Shown here: positions 26,626 to 35,797 of the stretch, in pieces | Layout of the letters: the number at the start of each line of letters is the position of its first letter | How positions within the stretch are numbered: position 1 is the first letter of the stretch | Origin: Candidatus Didemnitutus sp. | GTDB lineage: Bacteria > Verrucomicrobiota > Verrucomicrobiia > Opitutales > Opitutaceae | Direction of reading: 5' to 3' | Length of the DNA stretch: 64,000 nucleotides | Assembly: GCA_019634575.1 (NCBI GenBank) | Contig: JAHCAY010000005.1 | Coordinates: 62,001 to 126,000 of the forward strand | Translations under genes and position numbers: made by a program | Notes under the pieces: model-generated | Seen by the model: the letters and a program-made list of their open reading frames with translations, nothing else | Databases searched by the model: none | What the model was told of the DNA's origin: nothing

Positions 26626-27231
26626 CGTCTGTCCGAAAAAGGAAGTCAGTCCGTTGGGGCAACGAATTCATCACAGTCAAGGCCGCGCAACAGGTTTTCA
26701 ATTTTCGCAGCTCGAATCCGGCGCAGTGCTGAAATCGAATCCCTCCCCGCTTGGTGATCCTGAAGGTATAACGCCCGCTGGTAGATGGTGATGAGAGCGT
26801 CGAAATTCATCCCTGTGTCGGCCAGCGGCGTGGACCACGACGAACCCACCCAACGGCAGCATCATAAGCCACAGTCCAGCGAACGTCGGCTGCTCCTGCC
26901 GCGTGCACAGCTTGCGCAGTCCAATCCCGGCATGAAGCCAAAACGTGCATAGCGCACGACGACGTGTTTCAGAAACTCAACGGCGGGACGCGTCCCCAGT
27001 GCCAACTAAGGTCGATTGCCTCGAGAGGCGATTCCACAGCACCTCGCAAGTCCTTAAATGATCGCACCCCGCATCAGCGACCCGGTATCTGGTTTGCATC
27101 GGTAGATGGCGGCACCCGTGCGCCAGATATCGCGCCTGATGCCGCTGATCCACGGTGAACCAGACCACGCTTTCGCGCATTTTGGGAAAGCTGTTCGCCA
27201 TCTGAAAATCGCCGAGACGCTTCATTCGTAA
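26626..27231. other. Gap with small or decayed coding fragments, no convincing gene
   Basis: 606 bases between the dehydrogenase and the flippase. On the minus strand, about 26810-26945 reads as a membrane-protein-like peptide (ALCTFWLHAGIGLRKL, then LMMLPLGGFVVVHAA), and a shifted frame (26646-26849) continues with MNFDALITIYQRALYL. This looks like the tail of a membrane protein broken by a frameshift. A second minus-strand frame (26977-27225, 82 codons) begins 6 bp after the dehydrogenase stop, but it resembles nothing I know. The gap may be a decayed gene of the cluster. Confidence 0.4.
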
Positions 27232-28563
27232 TCAAAGTTGCCAGCCGTGTGCCGCAGCCTCGGGACCGCTGAGAAAACCCTTCACATCCACCAACACAGG
27301 CGGCCGCGCGGGATTCAGTTCGAGCAGCGCCGGCACCGAGAACCGCTGCTGGAGCGCCCGGTGCTTCACAGCCAGGATCACCGCCTCGTAGCCGGTCCCG
27401 ACCTCGGGGGAGAGATCAATACCATACTCGTGCTTCACTTCGGCCGGATCGGCCTCCGGGTCGTAGCAGGATACCGCAACGCCGTAGGCCCGCAGTTCCT
27501 GATAGATGTCAATCACCCGGGTGTTGCGGATATCGGGCACATCCTCCTTGAAGGTCCAGCCGAGGATAAGCACCTTCGCGCCCTTCACAGGCCGGTCCGC
27601 GGCGATAAGCAGCTTGACGGTTTTCTCGGCCACGAACTTGCCCATGCCGTCGTTGATGCGGCGACCGGCCAGGATGACCTGCGGATGATAGCCCAGACTC
27701 TCGGCCTTGTGCGTCAGGTAGTAGGGATCGACGCCGATGCAGTGCCCGCCCACGAGACCGGGCCGGAACGGCAGAAAATTCCACTTCGTCCCCGCCGCTT
27801 CTAGGACGTCGAGCGTGCGAATTCCCATCTTCTCAAAGATCAGCGCGAGCTCGTTCATCAGGGCGATATTAAGGTCGCGTTGCGTGTTCTCGATCACCTT
27901 GGCGGCCTCCGCGGTCTTGATATTCGCCGCGACGAAGATGCCGGCGGTGATGACCGCGCCGTAGACCTGGCGCAGCAGCTCCGCCGTGGGCGCGTCGTCG
28001 CCCGAGACTACTTTTTTGATCCGCTCGACCGTGTGATCCTTGTCACCGGGGTTGATGCGTTCCGGCGAGTAACCGACGTGGAAGTCGCGCCGCCATTTCA
28101 GCCCGCTCTCCCGCTCGATGATCGGCACACAATCGTCTTCCGTGCAGCCGGGGTAAACGGTCGACTCATACACGACCGTGGTGCCGGGAGTCAGGTTGCG
28201 CCCGATCGTTGTGGAGGATTTCACCAACGGGGTGAGATCGGGGCGCTTGTGCTCGTCGATCGGCGTCGGCACGGTGACGATGATCAGCCCGCAGGACTTC
28301 AGCACGGCGGGATCAGAAGTGATGCCGAGTTTCGCCGTGCCGGCGGCGGCTTGCGCGGCGAGCAACTTGTCGCTCGCGACCTCACGCGTGGCATCGTGGC
28401 CTGCCCGCAGTTCAGCGACACGTCGTTCGTTGATGTCGAAACCAACCACGCGAAACTTTTTCGCGAAGGCGACTGCCAGGGGCAGGCCCACATAGCCGAG
28501 CCCGATCATGGCGATCGCGCTGCGACCGGATTCAAAATCAGCAAAGGATGGACGATGGCTCAT
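27232..28563 (-). CDS. UDP-N-acetylhexosamine/UDP-sugar 6-dehydrogenase (TviB/WbpA type)
   Basis: A 443-residue nucleotide-sugar dehydrogenase with the N-terminal Rossmann loop [15 protein letters not shown], the central [11 protein letters not shown] with catalytic Cys, and the C-terminal UDP-binding domain ([16 protein letters not shown]). Its sequence style follows the TviB/WbpA branch ([22 protein letters not shown]) that oxidises UDP-GlcNAc or UDP-GalNAc to the uronic acid, rather than UDP-glucose dehydrogenase. It supplies uronic acids that the AsnB proteins could amidate. Confidence 0.9.
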   Translation of the reverse strand: MSHRPSFADFESGRSAIAMIGLGYVGLPLAVAFAKKFRVVGFDINERRVAELRAGHDATREVASDKLLAAQAAAGTAKLGITSDPAVLKSCGLIIVTVPTPIDEHKRPDLTPLVKSSTTIGRNLTPGTTVVYESTVYPGCTEDDCVPIIERESGLKWRRDFHVGYSPERINPGDKDHTVERIKKVVSGDDAPTAELLRQVYGAVITAGIFVAANIKTAEAAKVIENTQRDLNIALMNELALIFEKMGIRTLDVLEAAGTKWNFLPFRPGLVGGHCIGVDPYYLTHKAESLGYHPQVILAGRRINDGMGKFVAEKTVKLLIAADRPVKGAKVLILGWTFKEDVPDIRNTRVIDIYQELRAYGVAVSCYDPEADPAEVKHEYGIDLSPEVGTGYEAVILAVKHRALQQRFSVPALLELNPARPPVLVDVKGFLSGPEAAAHGWQL

Positions 28564-28591
28564 AAGAAAAGCGGATCAATGCGTCCGAACC

Positions 28592-30043
28592 TCAGAAGGA
28601 CGTAACCGACATGCGGCTGACTTCCGCCGTCAGACTTTTGGCGGCGATCGTAAGATAGTAGCCGGGCGAAGTGTCGAGCGCCGCGCTCACCACCACGCGC
28701 TGGGTGAAGTTCCAGAACTCGACCTTTCCACCCTGATAACTGACGCCGAATTCGTTCGGCGTATCCGGCGACAAGGGCGTCCCCTTCGCGGCGGCAAGTA
28801 GACGGGACTTGCCCGCCACGAAGTTCTCAATCCGCATGCGCCCGTCGGCCGTCACCACGAGGCGCAGGCCATTGAGCGGCACCCTCGGACTTTCCTCGTT
28901 CTCGAAGGGCTCATCGGTGTCGCAAAGAATCAGACTCCACCAATGATTCGAGTCGCTGACATCCTTGAGTGCGAGGGTCCATCGAATCATCATTTCACGG
29001 TAGGGGTGGCCATCGTTCAGCGGGGAAGCCCATCCGTGCAACACGGCGGCATAATAGCCTTTCTTGACCGTAATCGCCCATTTGTCGGGCGGGACGAACG
29101 CTCCTCGTGACTGGCCGGACATCGGCAGCATGCCATGCGGCATCGTCTGCGCGATAAAAGGATCATGCGTCAAGCGTCCGGCCCCGCCAGCGAGATAGCG
29201 GGGTTCGTCGGTATATACTCCGATGGCGCCGCGCTGCAGCGCCTGAGTGAGCTCAAAGCGGCGGTCCACGGTATAGAAGATGAACTTAGCTCCCGCCAGC
29301 CGCGCGCGCACCACATAGTCGTCCGAAATTCCCTTGAAGAAGGCGCAGAAGGCGTAGCCCTTCTGTCCGAGCGAGAACGGGTCCGGAGCGGATTTCTCGC
29401 CGTAAACCGACAGGCTCGCCGGGAAGCCCGCTTGGAGCGCCGGTTCTAGTTCCTCCGGATCGAATGAATTCACGAGGACATAGTCCGGTTTGATGCCCTG
29501 CGATTTCAGGGTCGCCACGATCGCCGCTCCCGCGCCGCGATTCTTGGCTTCGACAAGCACGATCGCCTTGTTGCCAAATTCGCGCAGCACGTCAGTCAGG
29601 AGCGGCGGCCCCAGTTCCTGCGGGTCATGTGCAACGTCCGCCGGAATCTTGAAGCGGAGCGAGCGCCAGCTCTGTTCGGTCTGATCCGCGGTGCGACCGG
29701 ACGATTGGGTCGTCCGCTCAAGCGTGTCGTCGTGCATCACGCCGAGCGCTCCGTCCTTCAACAGAAAGCAATCGACTTCCACGAAGGGGCTGCCACCCTC
29801 GACTGTCCGCCGGTAGCCGTAGAGGGAATGCTCGACGAACATTCCGGACGAGCCGCGATGCGAAAGCAGATAGGGAGTCTTGAGGCTCGACCATCCGAGG
29901 CCGATCGCTCCGATTTGGTCTGCCCGAGCCATGGCAGCCAAACCGAGCGCGAGCGCGAAAACCCCGGCCCCGCGCGTGCCGAAGACGATTCGCGAACGGA
30001 AGCGGTAACTCCACTGGATATTCTTCATTGCATAAAAATTCAT
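28592..30043 (-). CDS. Secreted GDPD-domain protein with C-terminal beta-rich region
   Basis: A 483-residue protein with a hydrophobic export segment (about 19-41). The GDPD TIM barrel follows: HRGSSGMFVEHS (His62, Arg63, Glu71), EVDCFLLKDG (Glu89, Asp91) and MHDDTLERTT (His104). The His/Glu/Asp set for phosphodiester hydrolysis is present, although the usual PEN tripeptide reads VEH. Residues about 320-483 form a separate Trp/Tyr-rich beta region of unknown type, perhaps carbohydrate-binding. The ATG at 30043 is preceded by GGGAGG at good spacing, deciding it over 30103. It may trim a glycerophosphate-like substituent. Confidence 0.82.
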   Translation of the reverse strand: MNFYAMKNIQWSYRFRSRIVFGTRGAGVFALALGLAAMARADQIGAIGLGWSSLKTPYLLSHRGSSGMFVEHSLYGYRRTVEGGSPFVEVDCFLLKDGALGVMHDDTLERTTQSSGRTADQTEQSWRSLRFKIPADVAHDPQELGPPLLTDVLREFGNKAIVLVEAKNRGAGAAIVATLKSQGIKPDYVLVNSFDPEELEPALQAGFPASLSVYGEKSAPDPFSLGQKGYAFCAFFKGISDDYVVRARLAGAKFIFYTVDRRFELTQALQRGAIGVYTDEPRYLAGGAGRLTHDPFIAQTMPHGMLPMSGQSRGAFVPPDKWAITVKKGYYAAVLHGWASPLNDGHPYREMMIRWTLALKDVSDSNHWWSLILCDTDEPFENEESPRVPLNGLRLVVTADGRMRIENFVAGKSRLLAAAKGTPLSPDTPNEFGVSYQGGKVEFWNFTQRVVVSAALDTSPGYYLTIAAKSLTAEVSRMSVTSF

Positions 30044-30057
30044 GGCCCCCTCCCGGC

Positions 30058-31092
30058 TCAGAGCCTTACCTCGCGCAACCAAATCCGATTGTCGAGATAC
30101 CAATCCACCGTGCGTTGGAAACCCTCCTCGGGCAAAATACGCGGGCTCCAGCCAAGGAGGCGCCCGGCCTTGGTGATATCAGCCCACGTCTCTTTGATAT
30201 CGGCGACGTGAAACGGTTTGCCGGCAATGACGGCTTTCTTGCCCAGCGCTTTTTCCATGAAGGCAATTACCGTCTGTAGGCTGATCGGATTGCGGCCGCC
30301 ACCGAGATTGACGATCTCATAGCCGAGAGGCTTCGCCGCGAGGATCGTGCCCCGCGCGATATCGTCGACGTAAGTGAAGTCGCGCGACTGGGTGCCGTCA
30401 CCGAACAATTCAAGCGGCTGCTCTTCGTCGATCCACTTGATGAAGCGGAAAACGCTCATGTCCGGGCGCCCCGCCGGGCCGAAAACCGTGAAGTAGCGCA
30501 CCACGGTCGTGTCGAGGCCGTAGAGCTTATGGTAGCTGTAAGCCAGCAACTCGGCACCCTTCTTCGTCGCCGCGTAGGGCGAGAGCGGCGTGTTCACCGG
30601 CAATTCCTCGGTGAACGGCATCGCGCAACCGGCGTAGAGCGACGAGGTCGAAGCCAGCACCTGCTTCTTCACGCCGTATTTCCGTTGACACTCCAGGACG
30701 TTCAATGTCCCCAGCGTGTTCGTGCTGAGATATACGTAGGGATTCTCCATCGAATACCGCACGCCCGCGCGCGCGGCCAGGTTGAACACCGCGTCAAACT
30801 TGAACTCCGAAAACAGTGCGTCCAGTGCCGGCAGGTCTTCGATATCGACCGGACGAAAATGAAAGCACCCCGCCGACCGCGCGGAACCTTGAAACTGCGA
30901 TTTCGCCGCGTCCGCCCGCGACCACCAGTCCGGCTGCGCGAGCAGACTGGCCAGCCGGTAGTCCTTTAGGCGCACGTCGTAGTAGTCGTTGAGATTGTCG
31001 ACGCCGACGACAGTATGCCCCTCAGCGAGGAGAAATTCGCATACTTTCGAGGCGATAAAGCCGGCGGCACCGGTGACGAGGTAAGTGGACAT
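30058..31092 (-). CDS. NAD-dependent epimerase (UDP-glucuronate 4-epimerase-like)
   Basis: A 344-residue extended SDR. VTGAAGFIASKV is the NAD loop, GVDNLNDYYDVRLKDYRL is the segment typical of UDP-glucuronate 4-epimerases, YAATK provides the Tyr/Lys pair, and VRYFTVFGPAGRPDMS is the usual substrate region. It interconverts UDP-GlcA and UDP-GalA or the N-acetylated equivalents. It is 14 bp from the GDPD gene and, with the 27232 dehydrogenase, supplies activated uronic acids. Confidence 0.88.
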   Translation of the reverse strand: MSTYLVTGAAGFIASKVCEFLLAEGHTVVGVDNLNDYYDVRLKDYRLASLLAQPDWWSRADAAKSQFQGSARSAGCFHFRPVDIEDLPALDALFSEFKFDAVFNLAARAGVRYSMENPYVYLSTNTLGTLNVLECQRKYGVKKQVLASTSSLYAGCAMPFTEELPVNTPLSPYAATKKGAELLAYSYHKLYGLDTTVVRYFTVFGPAGRPDMSVFRFIKWIDEEQPLELFGDGTQSRDFTYVDDIARGTILAAKPLGYEIVNLGGGRNPISLQTVIAFMEKALGKKAVIAGKPFHVADIKETWADITKAGRLLGWSPRILPEEGFQRTVDWYLDNRIWLREVRL

Positions 31093-31186
31093 GAAATCAG
31101 AGCTTCGCCCCGTCGCTTCCGATGGAAAGAAAGCGCGAGGGATAGGTGAATGATGTGAGCGCGGCCATGAGGGCCGATGGCTCCAG

Positions 31187-31744
31187 CTAGGAGCCCAGTT
31201 TCAAAAACGTGCGAGCGACAGGGAGCAAGGCACGCGCCTTGGAATTCCAATCGGAAAGGGATTTGAGGCGCTTTCTCAATTCTACAGCCTCGCCATTCGC
31301 TTCAGGCACAAGCTTAGAGAGCGCCGCGAGCTTGGAGCTGCCGGCCGAGAGCTGCTTTCCCAAACGATTCTCGAGAAAGCGCGCGACCAGCTTTCGCAGT
31401 TCCAAGTCGGGCGTGAACAACTCGGCGCGATTCACCGGCGTAGAGACTTCCTTCAGCGCCCCCACTTCGCGCAACACCCGCAACCCCTGGCTGATCGAGC
31501 CCTTGCTGATGTCCAAACGCGCCTCAATTTCGGCAAAGCTCAGGGGCTGCGGCGAGGCGAAGACGATGCCGTAGATCGCCGCGACGGATTTGGGCACCCC
31601 AAGCACGTCGGCGGCACTCACGAAGAAGTCCACCACCTGCGCGTCGAACGCGACGATTTCCTCGGGACGGCCAGCCGTCAGCACCAGTCCAGTTCCGGAC
31701 GCGGTGGCGTATCCTGCGGGTGCGTCAGACGCGGGGCGAGCCAT
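31187..31744 (-). CDS. MarR/GbsR-like transcriptional regulator at the head of the cluster
   Basis: A 185-residue DNA-binding protein. SFAEIEARLDISKGSISQGLRVLREVGALKEV is a winged helix-turn-helix of the GbsR/MarR kind, followed by a helical C-terminal half. The ATG at 31744 is chosen because it has a GAGG upstream and gives normal family length; the frame is open further upstream, but that part crosses an AT-rich palindrome (31782-31796). Its position at the promoter-proximal end of a 30-kb same-strand cluster suggests it controls the cluster and itself. Confidence 0.8.
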   Translation of the reverse strand: MARPASDAPAGYATASGTGLVLTAGRPEEIVAFDAQVVDFFVSAADVLGVPKSVAAIYGIVFASPQPLSFAEIEARLDISKGSISQGLRVLREVGALKEVSTPVNRAELFTPDLELRKLVARFLENRLGKQLSAGSSKLAALSKLVPEANGEAVELRKRLKSLSDWNSKARALLPVARTFLKLGS

Positions 31745-32561
31745 GTGTCCAAGGACCTCATCAGGGATTTCTCCGATGTTCAATTCAAAATGAATTAAAC
31801 TCCATCCCTCCCCTTTAGCTGATCGCGCGTTGGCAAACGCAGGCCATTCCCCGCGCTCCCGAGGCAGATGTGCGACAACTGGAACATGAGCCGTTGCGTA
31901 TCGCTCAGCTCGGTGGGCGAGTCCCATCCTAAGCGTTGCCCTCGTCGGCAAAACAGCACGCCACCCAGCCCATCCCGATCAGGTTGAGTGGAGTCAAGCG
32001 GCCTTCGGGAAGAAGGTCATCCCGCAGGCCCCGCTATCCCTCCGTCCCGTTGGATTCATCGGCCGGTAGAGATGACCCATTGTGAAACTTGAGCCGTCGC
32101 CTGGGTTTCGCCGTCGCTCACGACTCGCCTGCACACCCCGCGACGCCGGACCGGGGCGCGATCACCCTCCGGGCGACGACCACTCCGGCAGAGGCGCCTA
32201 AGGGCACGAGCCGGGTCCCCCCCTCACGACCCTGTAAACGCGATTTCTGCGATTTTTTCACCGAATCGCACGAACTCCCATAATCCCGGTTAGATGCGCA
32301 TCGTTTCTCACACCAACCCATCCCACGACCACGCCCCGTTTGTCCATCCCGCGTCAGCACACAAGCGCGGGACGATCTCGCCCTCCCCCGAGGAAGATCG
32401 AGGCGGGTTCATTCAGAACCCTTCGATCTCCTGCCGACCACGAACTCCCGATGATCCCGAAAATGCCCACGTAGCTCGCACGCAAAAACGACCGCCAACG
32501 CTCGCGAGATCGTCCTGAACCGCCACCGGACAATCGCCTTACCGATCCATACTAGCGCTCC
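31745..32561. other. Divergent intergenic region, no gene seen
   Basis: 817 bases between the polysaccharide-cluster regulator (minus) and the 701-residue protein gene (plus). Apart from the palindrome at 31779-31799 it holds only short open frames with no recognisable composition or motifs. It must contain promoters for both directions. It may also be the left boundary of the accessory region. Confidence 0.5.
31779..31799. promoter_or_regulatory. AT-rich inverted repeat upstream of the cluster regulator
   Basis: AATTCA-AAA-TGAATT is a perfect 6-3-6 palindrome (31782-31796), extending to 9-3-9 with one mismatch (31779-31799). It lies about 35-55 bp upstream of the regulator start, in an AT-rich patch unlike the surroundings. 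This fits an autoregulatory operator for a MarR/GbsR dimer. Binding is inferred from position and symmetry only. Confidence 0.5.
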
Positions 32562-34667
32562 GTGGCCCGTCACGAAAGTTCATCCGAGCCCAGCCATCCG
32601 CCGCGACCAACGCCGCGCACGGTGCGTGAGGCACATGATCTCCTGACTCCACATCTCAGCGACCACGATCGCAATCTGTTGGCCTTGTTTGTTGATCGCG
32701 ATCTATCTGCCCCCTTCGATTATCGGTTCTTTGAGGCACTAGTTCAGCGACTGTCAGAAATCCGCACTGCATGCTTCGCCGAAGACCCCGACCACGGTTC
32801 TCTCCAAATGGCCTTCAATCGGCTGCAGCTGCTTCTGGTTCGTCTGGGTCGCGACGCGATCCGGGCCGAATGCCGCGCCAGCCACCCACGTCTGCTCGGG
32901 CGGATTGCATTCCTCTGCCGGGTCCTGCCGCAGTTGTCACATATCAACCCCGTCTATGCTACTGGACGGATCCATTCCAGTTGCCTCGACCCTGCGACTG
33001 CGAAGCGTTATATTCCTCTATCGACGATTGAGCATTTGATCGGGAAGGACATCCTTGAGGAGTTATTCCCCAAGGAGTCCGAAGCGGACTACTCGCTGGA
33101 GATCGATCCGGATAACGCCGAAATCGCCTTTGGCAAAGAGTTACAGTGCATTATTTCCGCATCGGGATTGACTCACCAGCAATTCGTTGAGCGATTTGCT
33201 GTGCTCGGCGTCAGCAAGTCATGGATTACGCAAGCATGCAGTGGACTGCGTTTGCCCAGTGGGCGATATCTTCCCGTCGTTGCAACAATCGCGTCCGAAC
33301 ACCAATGTCCGCAATTGTTACGATATTTCGTTCTCGCCCGCAAAATGCGCCGAAAAAAGAAACCTCTGACGGCAAGCCGAGACTGCACGCCGAAGATCGA
33401 ATACCTCGAACTCGTCGAACCGGAATGGGACCGGCTCGAGAAGACGACCGATGCGGAGTATCTTCGGGCAAACGGCTACGCGTTGGCTCCGGGGACGAAA
33501 AAAATCCACCGCAATCAGGTTGCGTCGCTGATACTTGCGGCAGTTGCCCCACGCGATGGCCCGCCGGGCGAAAAGGGTCTTGGCCTCGATACCTTGTCCC
33601 TTTCGATTACCGTGCTCGCGCGCCCCGACGTCCTAGACATGGCGCTTGCGAATGCCGCGGCCCGACGGAATGCAAGCAGCGGTGTGCTCGCAAATGCGGA
33701 CAAGCTGCTGGCGGGCACCGTTGCCATGTTGACCCGTCCGCACGAGGGCGCCTTGTGGCTGTGCGCGGCAGAAGTGGCGAAACTGAACCCCGACGCGGCC
33801 TCGGGCTTGATCACGCAGTGGCCGAAAAACAGCGGACCCGACGGCCAAAAATGCAGCACCCCAACCGAGAGAATCCGCGCGCAGTGTTTTGAAGTATTCG
33901 CTCACGCATCTGCAATCGCCAGCAGGGCGGGTAAAGCGCCCGTTAGCGGATCGCATCTGGAAACTCTCTCATCCCTCTACACCAAGTTCAACTCGGGGAT
34001 GTCGGTGATTTTTGCGATTGCGAACCACGCCTGTCCTCACCGTCCCCCGGCGACCCCTGAAAAGATCGTGGACGCCATGGTCTGCAATTTTCTCGCGGGG
34101 GCGATGCAGTCTCCGGCGCGCCTTGGAGATGCTCTCTCCCTGCAGTTCCACCATGTGGGACGCCGACCGGATGGAACTTTCGCCGAATATCAGCAGCCAA
34201 CCCAGAAAACCGGACGCTTCGGAACCGGCAAAGCGGGAATGCTCCTGCTCTACCTCGGGCTCTCGCGCTTTCTCTTTCCGTATCATGATTGGCGAACCCG
34301 CCAGAAACCGGAAGGCCCCTATTTTATTCGACCGGACGGCCGCCCCTATGACCAAACATCCTTCCGGTATGCACTTGATAAGTTTTTCGCGCGAAAAGCG
34401 AATAACGTATTTCCGGTGGGGTTCCATCCCCATGATCCCCGCTATATCGTGATGTCCGATGCCTGCCAGGCTTACGGGCGACGCACAGGCGAGATCATCG
34501 GCGGTGAGGCGCTGCGCAATTGCGGGCCTTACACCAGCGGCTCTTATTGCGTGTTAAAGGTGGAGGACTGCCAACTGGAATTCCAGGGAACACCCAGTAT
34601 TCAAAGCCTGATCAAGCAAGCGCTCACCGACTCGAAGCAAATCCTGCTTTCGCAATTGCGCCGCTAG
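32562..34667 (+). CDS. Unknown 701-residue protein with internal HTH and divergent tyrosine-recombinase-like C-terminus
   Basis: No named family is recognised with certainty. Residues 190-245 resemble an XRE-type helix-turn-helix (SGLTHQQFVERFAVLGVSKSWITQACSG). Residues about 500-665 follow the order of a tyrosine-recombinase catalytic domain: Arg520 in SPARLGDALSLQF, Lys549 in QPTQKTGR, His624-x-x-Arg627 in FHPHDPRYIVMSD, GRRTGEIIGGEALRN in place of the LGH box, and Tyr657 or Tyr662 near the end. The third His/Trp position appears lost. The N-terminal 180 residues are helical and unfamiliar. It stands alone and is convergent with the toxin-antitoxin pair. It could be a relic integrase, a resolvase or a DNA-binding regulator. 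Confidence 0.55.
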   Translation: MARHESSSEPSHPPRPTPRTVREAHDLLTPHLSDHDRNLLALFVDRDLSAPFDYRFFEALVQRLSEIRTACFAEDPDHGSLQMAFNRLQLLLVRLGRDAIRAECRASHPRLLGRIAFLCRVLPQLSHINPVYATGRIHSSCLDPATAKRYIPLSTIEHLIGKDILEELFPKESEADYSLEIDPDNAEIAFGKELQCIISASGLTHQQFVERFAVLGVSKSWITQACSGLRLPSGRYLPVVATIASEHQCPQLLRYFVLARKMRRKKKPLTASRDCTPKIEYLELVEPEWDRLEKTTDAEYLRANGYALAPGTKKIHRNQVASLILAAVAPRDGPPGEKGLGLDTLSLSITVLARPDVLDMALANAAARRNASSGVLANADKLLAGTVAMLTRPHEGALWLCAAEVAKLNPDAASGLITQWPKNSGPDGQKCSTPTERIRAQCFEVFAHASAIASRAGKAPVSGSHLETLSSLYTKFNSGMSVIFAIANHACPHRPPATPEKIVDAMVCNFLAGAMQSPARLGDALSLQFHHVGRRPDGTFAEYQQPTQKTGRFGTGKAGMLLLYLGLSRFLFPYHDWRTRQKPEGPYFIRPDGRPYDQTSFRYALDKFFARKANNVFPVGFHPHDPRYIVMSDACQAYGRRTGEIIGGEALRNCGPYTSGSYCVLKVEDCQLEFQGTPSIQSLIKQALTDSKQILLSQLRR

Positions 34668-34827
34668 TCCCCACCGGGCGGCGGCGCAGTCGGCCAAGCG
34701 AGAAGAGCAAGCTGACCAGCGTGGAGCCAAACCGCAACTACCGGTCCATAGTTCCGAGGCGCACACTTTCCGCTGTCGACGCGCAGCCATGCGGCCGAGG
34801 AAGCGCTGCAATGCTATCCGGTTGGTC

Positions 34828-35385
34828 TCACCTCAACGCGCGTGCGAGCCAGTCCGGGGTCGGCTTCGGACGCTCGACTACTTTGCCGTTTTCGGCGCGC
34901 AGGACCAATCGATAAGGGTGCTCCTGCGACGAGTTGTCGAAGACGCGCACGCTTGGAACGAACGCGAGAGCCGCCAACAGATTCTTGAGCGACTGATCGT
35001 AGCGCCTGGCCAGTCGCTCGGTCGGCACATCGTGGCCACCCTGCATCACGCGGACTGCCACGCGCACCTCCGAGAGATCGGCACCCGATATCCCGATGAA
35101 GTGAAGTTCCACCCGGTAACCGACCGCGATCGCTTTTCGTAGGAAATCGAGCTTCGCTCCAACCGGATCTGAAAACACGGTCTCGGTGATGAACGACTCG
35201 CCCGCGGCGAGCATCTCTGCGCGCACCTTGTCGGCATAGGTCGCCGCTTCTTCGACAGCAACGTGCAGGCGCGCCACCAATTCGTCAGCGTTGATGAACG
35301 GAAGCCCTGAGCTGCTCAGGAACGTCCGGTAGTAGGTCGACTTGCCGGCACCGTTCGGTCCGGCCAACATGACGAGGCGGCGCAC
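34828..35385 (-). CDS. Zeta-toxin-like P-loop kinase
   Basis: A 185-residue kinase. VMLAGPNGAGKSTYY is the Walker A at the N-terminus, NADELV and FITETVFS follow as in zeta toxins (substrate-binding acid residues), and RRYDQSLKNL is the lid arginine region. Zeta-type enzymes phosphorylate UDP-N-acetylhexosamines or other small molecules. The start is uncertain: GTG at 35385 gives the usual short N-terminus; ATG at 35370 and a TTG at 35433 (44-bp overlap with the antitoxin) are alternatives. It is directly downstream of the ParD-like gene. Confidence 0.8.
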   Translation of the reverse strand: MRRLVMLAGPNGAGKSTYYRTFLSSSGLPFINADELVARLHVAVEEAATYADKVRAEMLAAGESFITETVFSDPVGAKLDFLRKAIAVGYRVELHFIGISGADLSEVRVAVRVMQGGHDVPTERLARRYDQSLKNLLAALAFVPSVRVFDNSSQEHPYRLVLRAENGKVVERPKPTPDWLARALR

Positions 35386-35389
35386 TGGA

Positions 35390-35791
35390 TCAGGAGGTGG
35401 CTGCAGTAACAGCCTTCGCTCGCTGTGCGACAAACCGCCGGTTCACAAATTTGCCGGCGCGAATGGTGCCGTCCGGCTGACGTTCAACAATGAGTCCGGG
35501 ATACTTCGGGTCCGTGCCGTAGGTTGGCGTGCCGTGGCGCTGGATCTCGGCCAACGCCAACTTCCGGCCGTCCTTCGTGTCGATACGGGCAATGAGTGAG
35601 TCAAGATCCTGCACCTGCCCCATCTGTTTGATCGTCCGGATTCGGTCGTGCGAGAAGACGGACTCGGCTACTCGCCCCAACTTCGCCCAGAACTCGACTT
35701 GGGCGGTAGGAGAACGTTCCATGAGTGTCGCTGACGAGCGTGCATCGTGGACCAACTGGGCATCAAGGCGAAGAGGAGTGGTAGCGGGCAT
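35390..35791 (-). CDS. ParD-like antitoxin
   Basis: A 133-residue protein. The N-terminal LVHDARSSATLMERSPTAQVEFWAKLGRVAE matches the ParD-like antitoxin family usually paired with zeta-like toxins, forming a ribbon-helix-helix-like DNA-binding part. The C-terminal half is basic (GKFVNRRFVAQRAKAV) and would contact the toxin. The ATG at 35791 has no evident Shine-Dalgarno and is close enough to the predicted -10 for a leaderless message. Antitoxin-first order with a promoter palindrome fits conditional cooperativity. Confidence 0.8.
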   Translation of the reverse strand: MPATTPLRLDAQLVHDARSSATLMERSPTAQVEFWAKLGRVAESVFSHDRIRTIKQMGQVQDLDSLIARIDTKDGRKLALAEIQRHGTPTYGTDPKYPGLIVERQPDGTIRAGKFVNRRFVAQRAKAVTAATS

Positions 35792-35797
35792 ACGGGA

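Noticed and set aside
31952-32561. Search for a CRISPR array, tRNA or attachment-site repeats at the edge of the accessory region
   Set aside because: No regularly spaced repeats, cloverleaf or direct repeats bounding the 701-residue gene could be recognised by eye.
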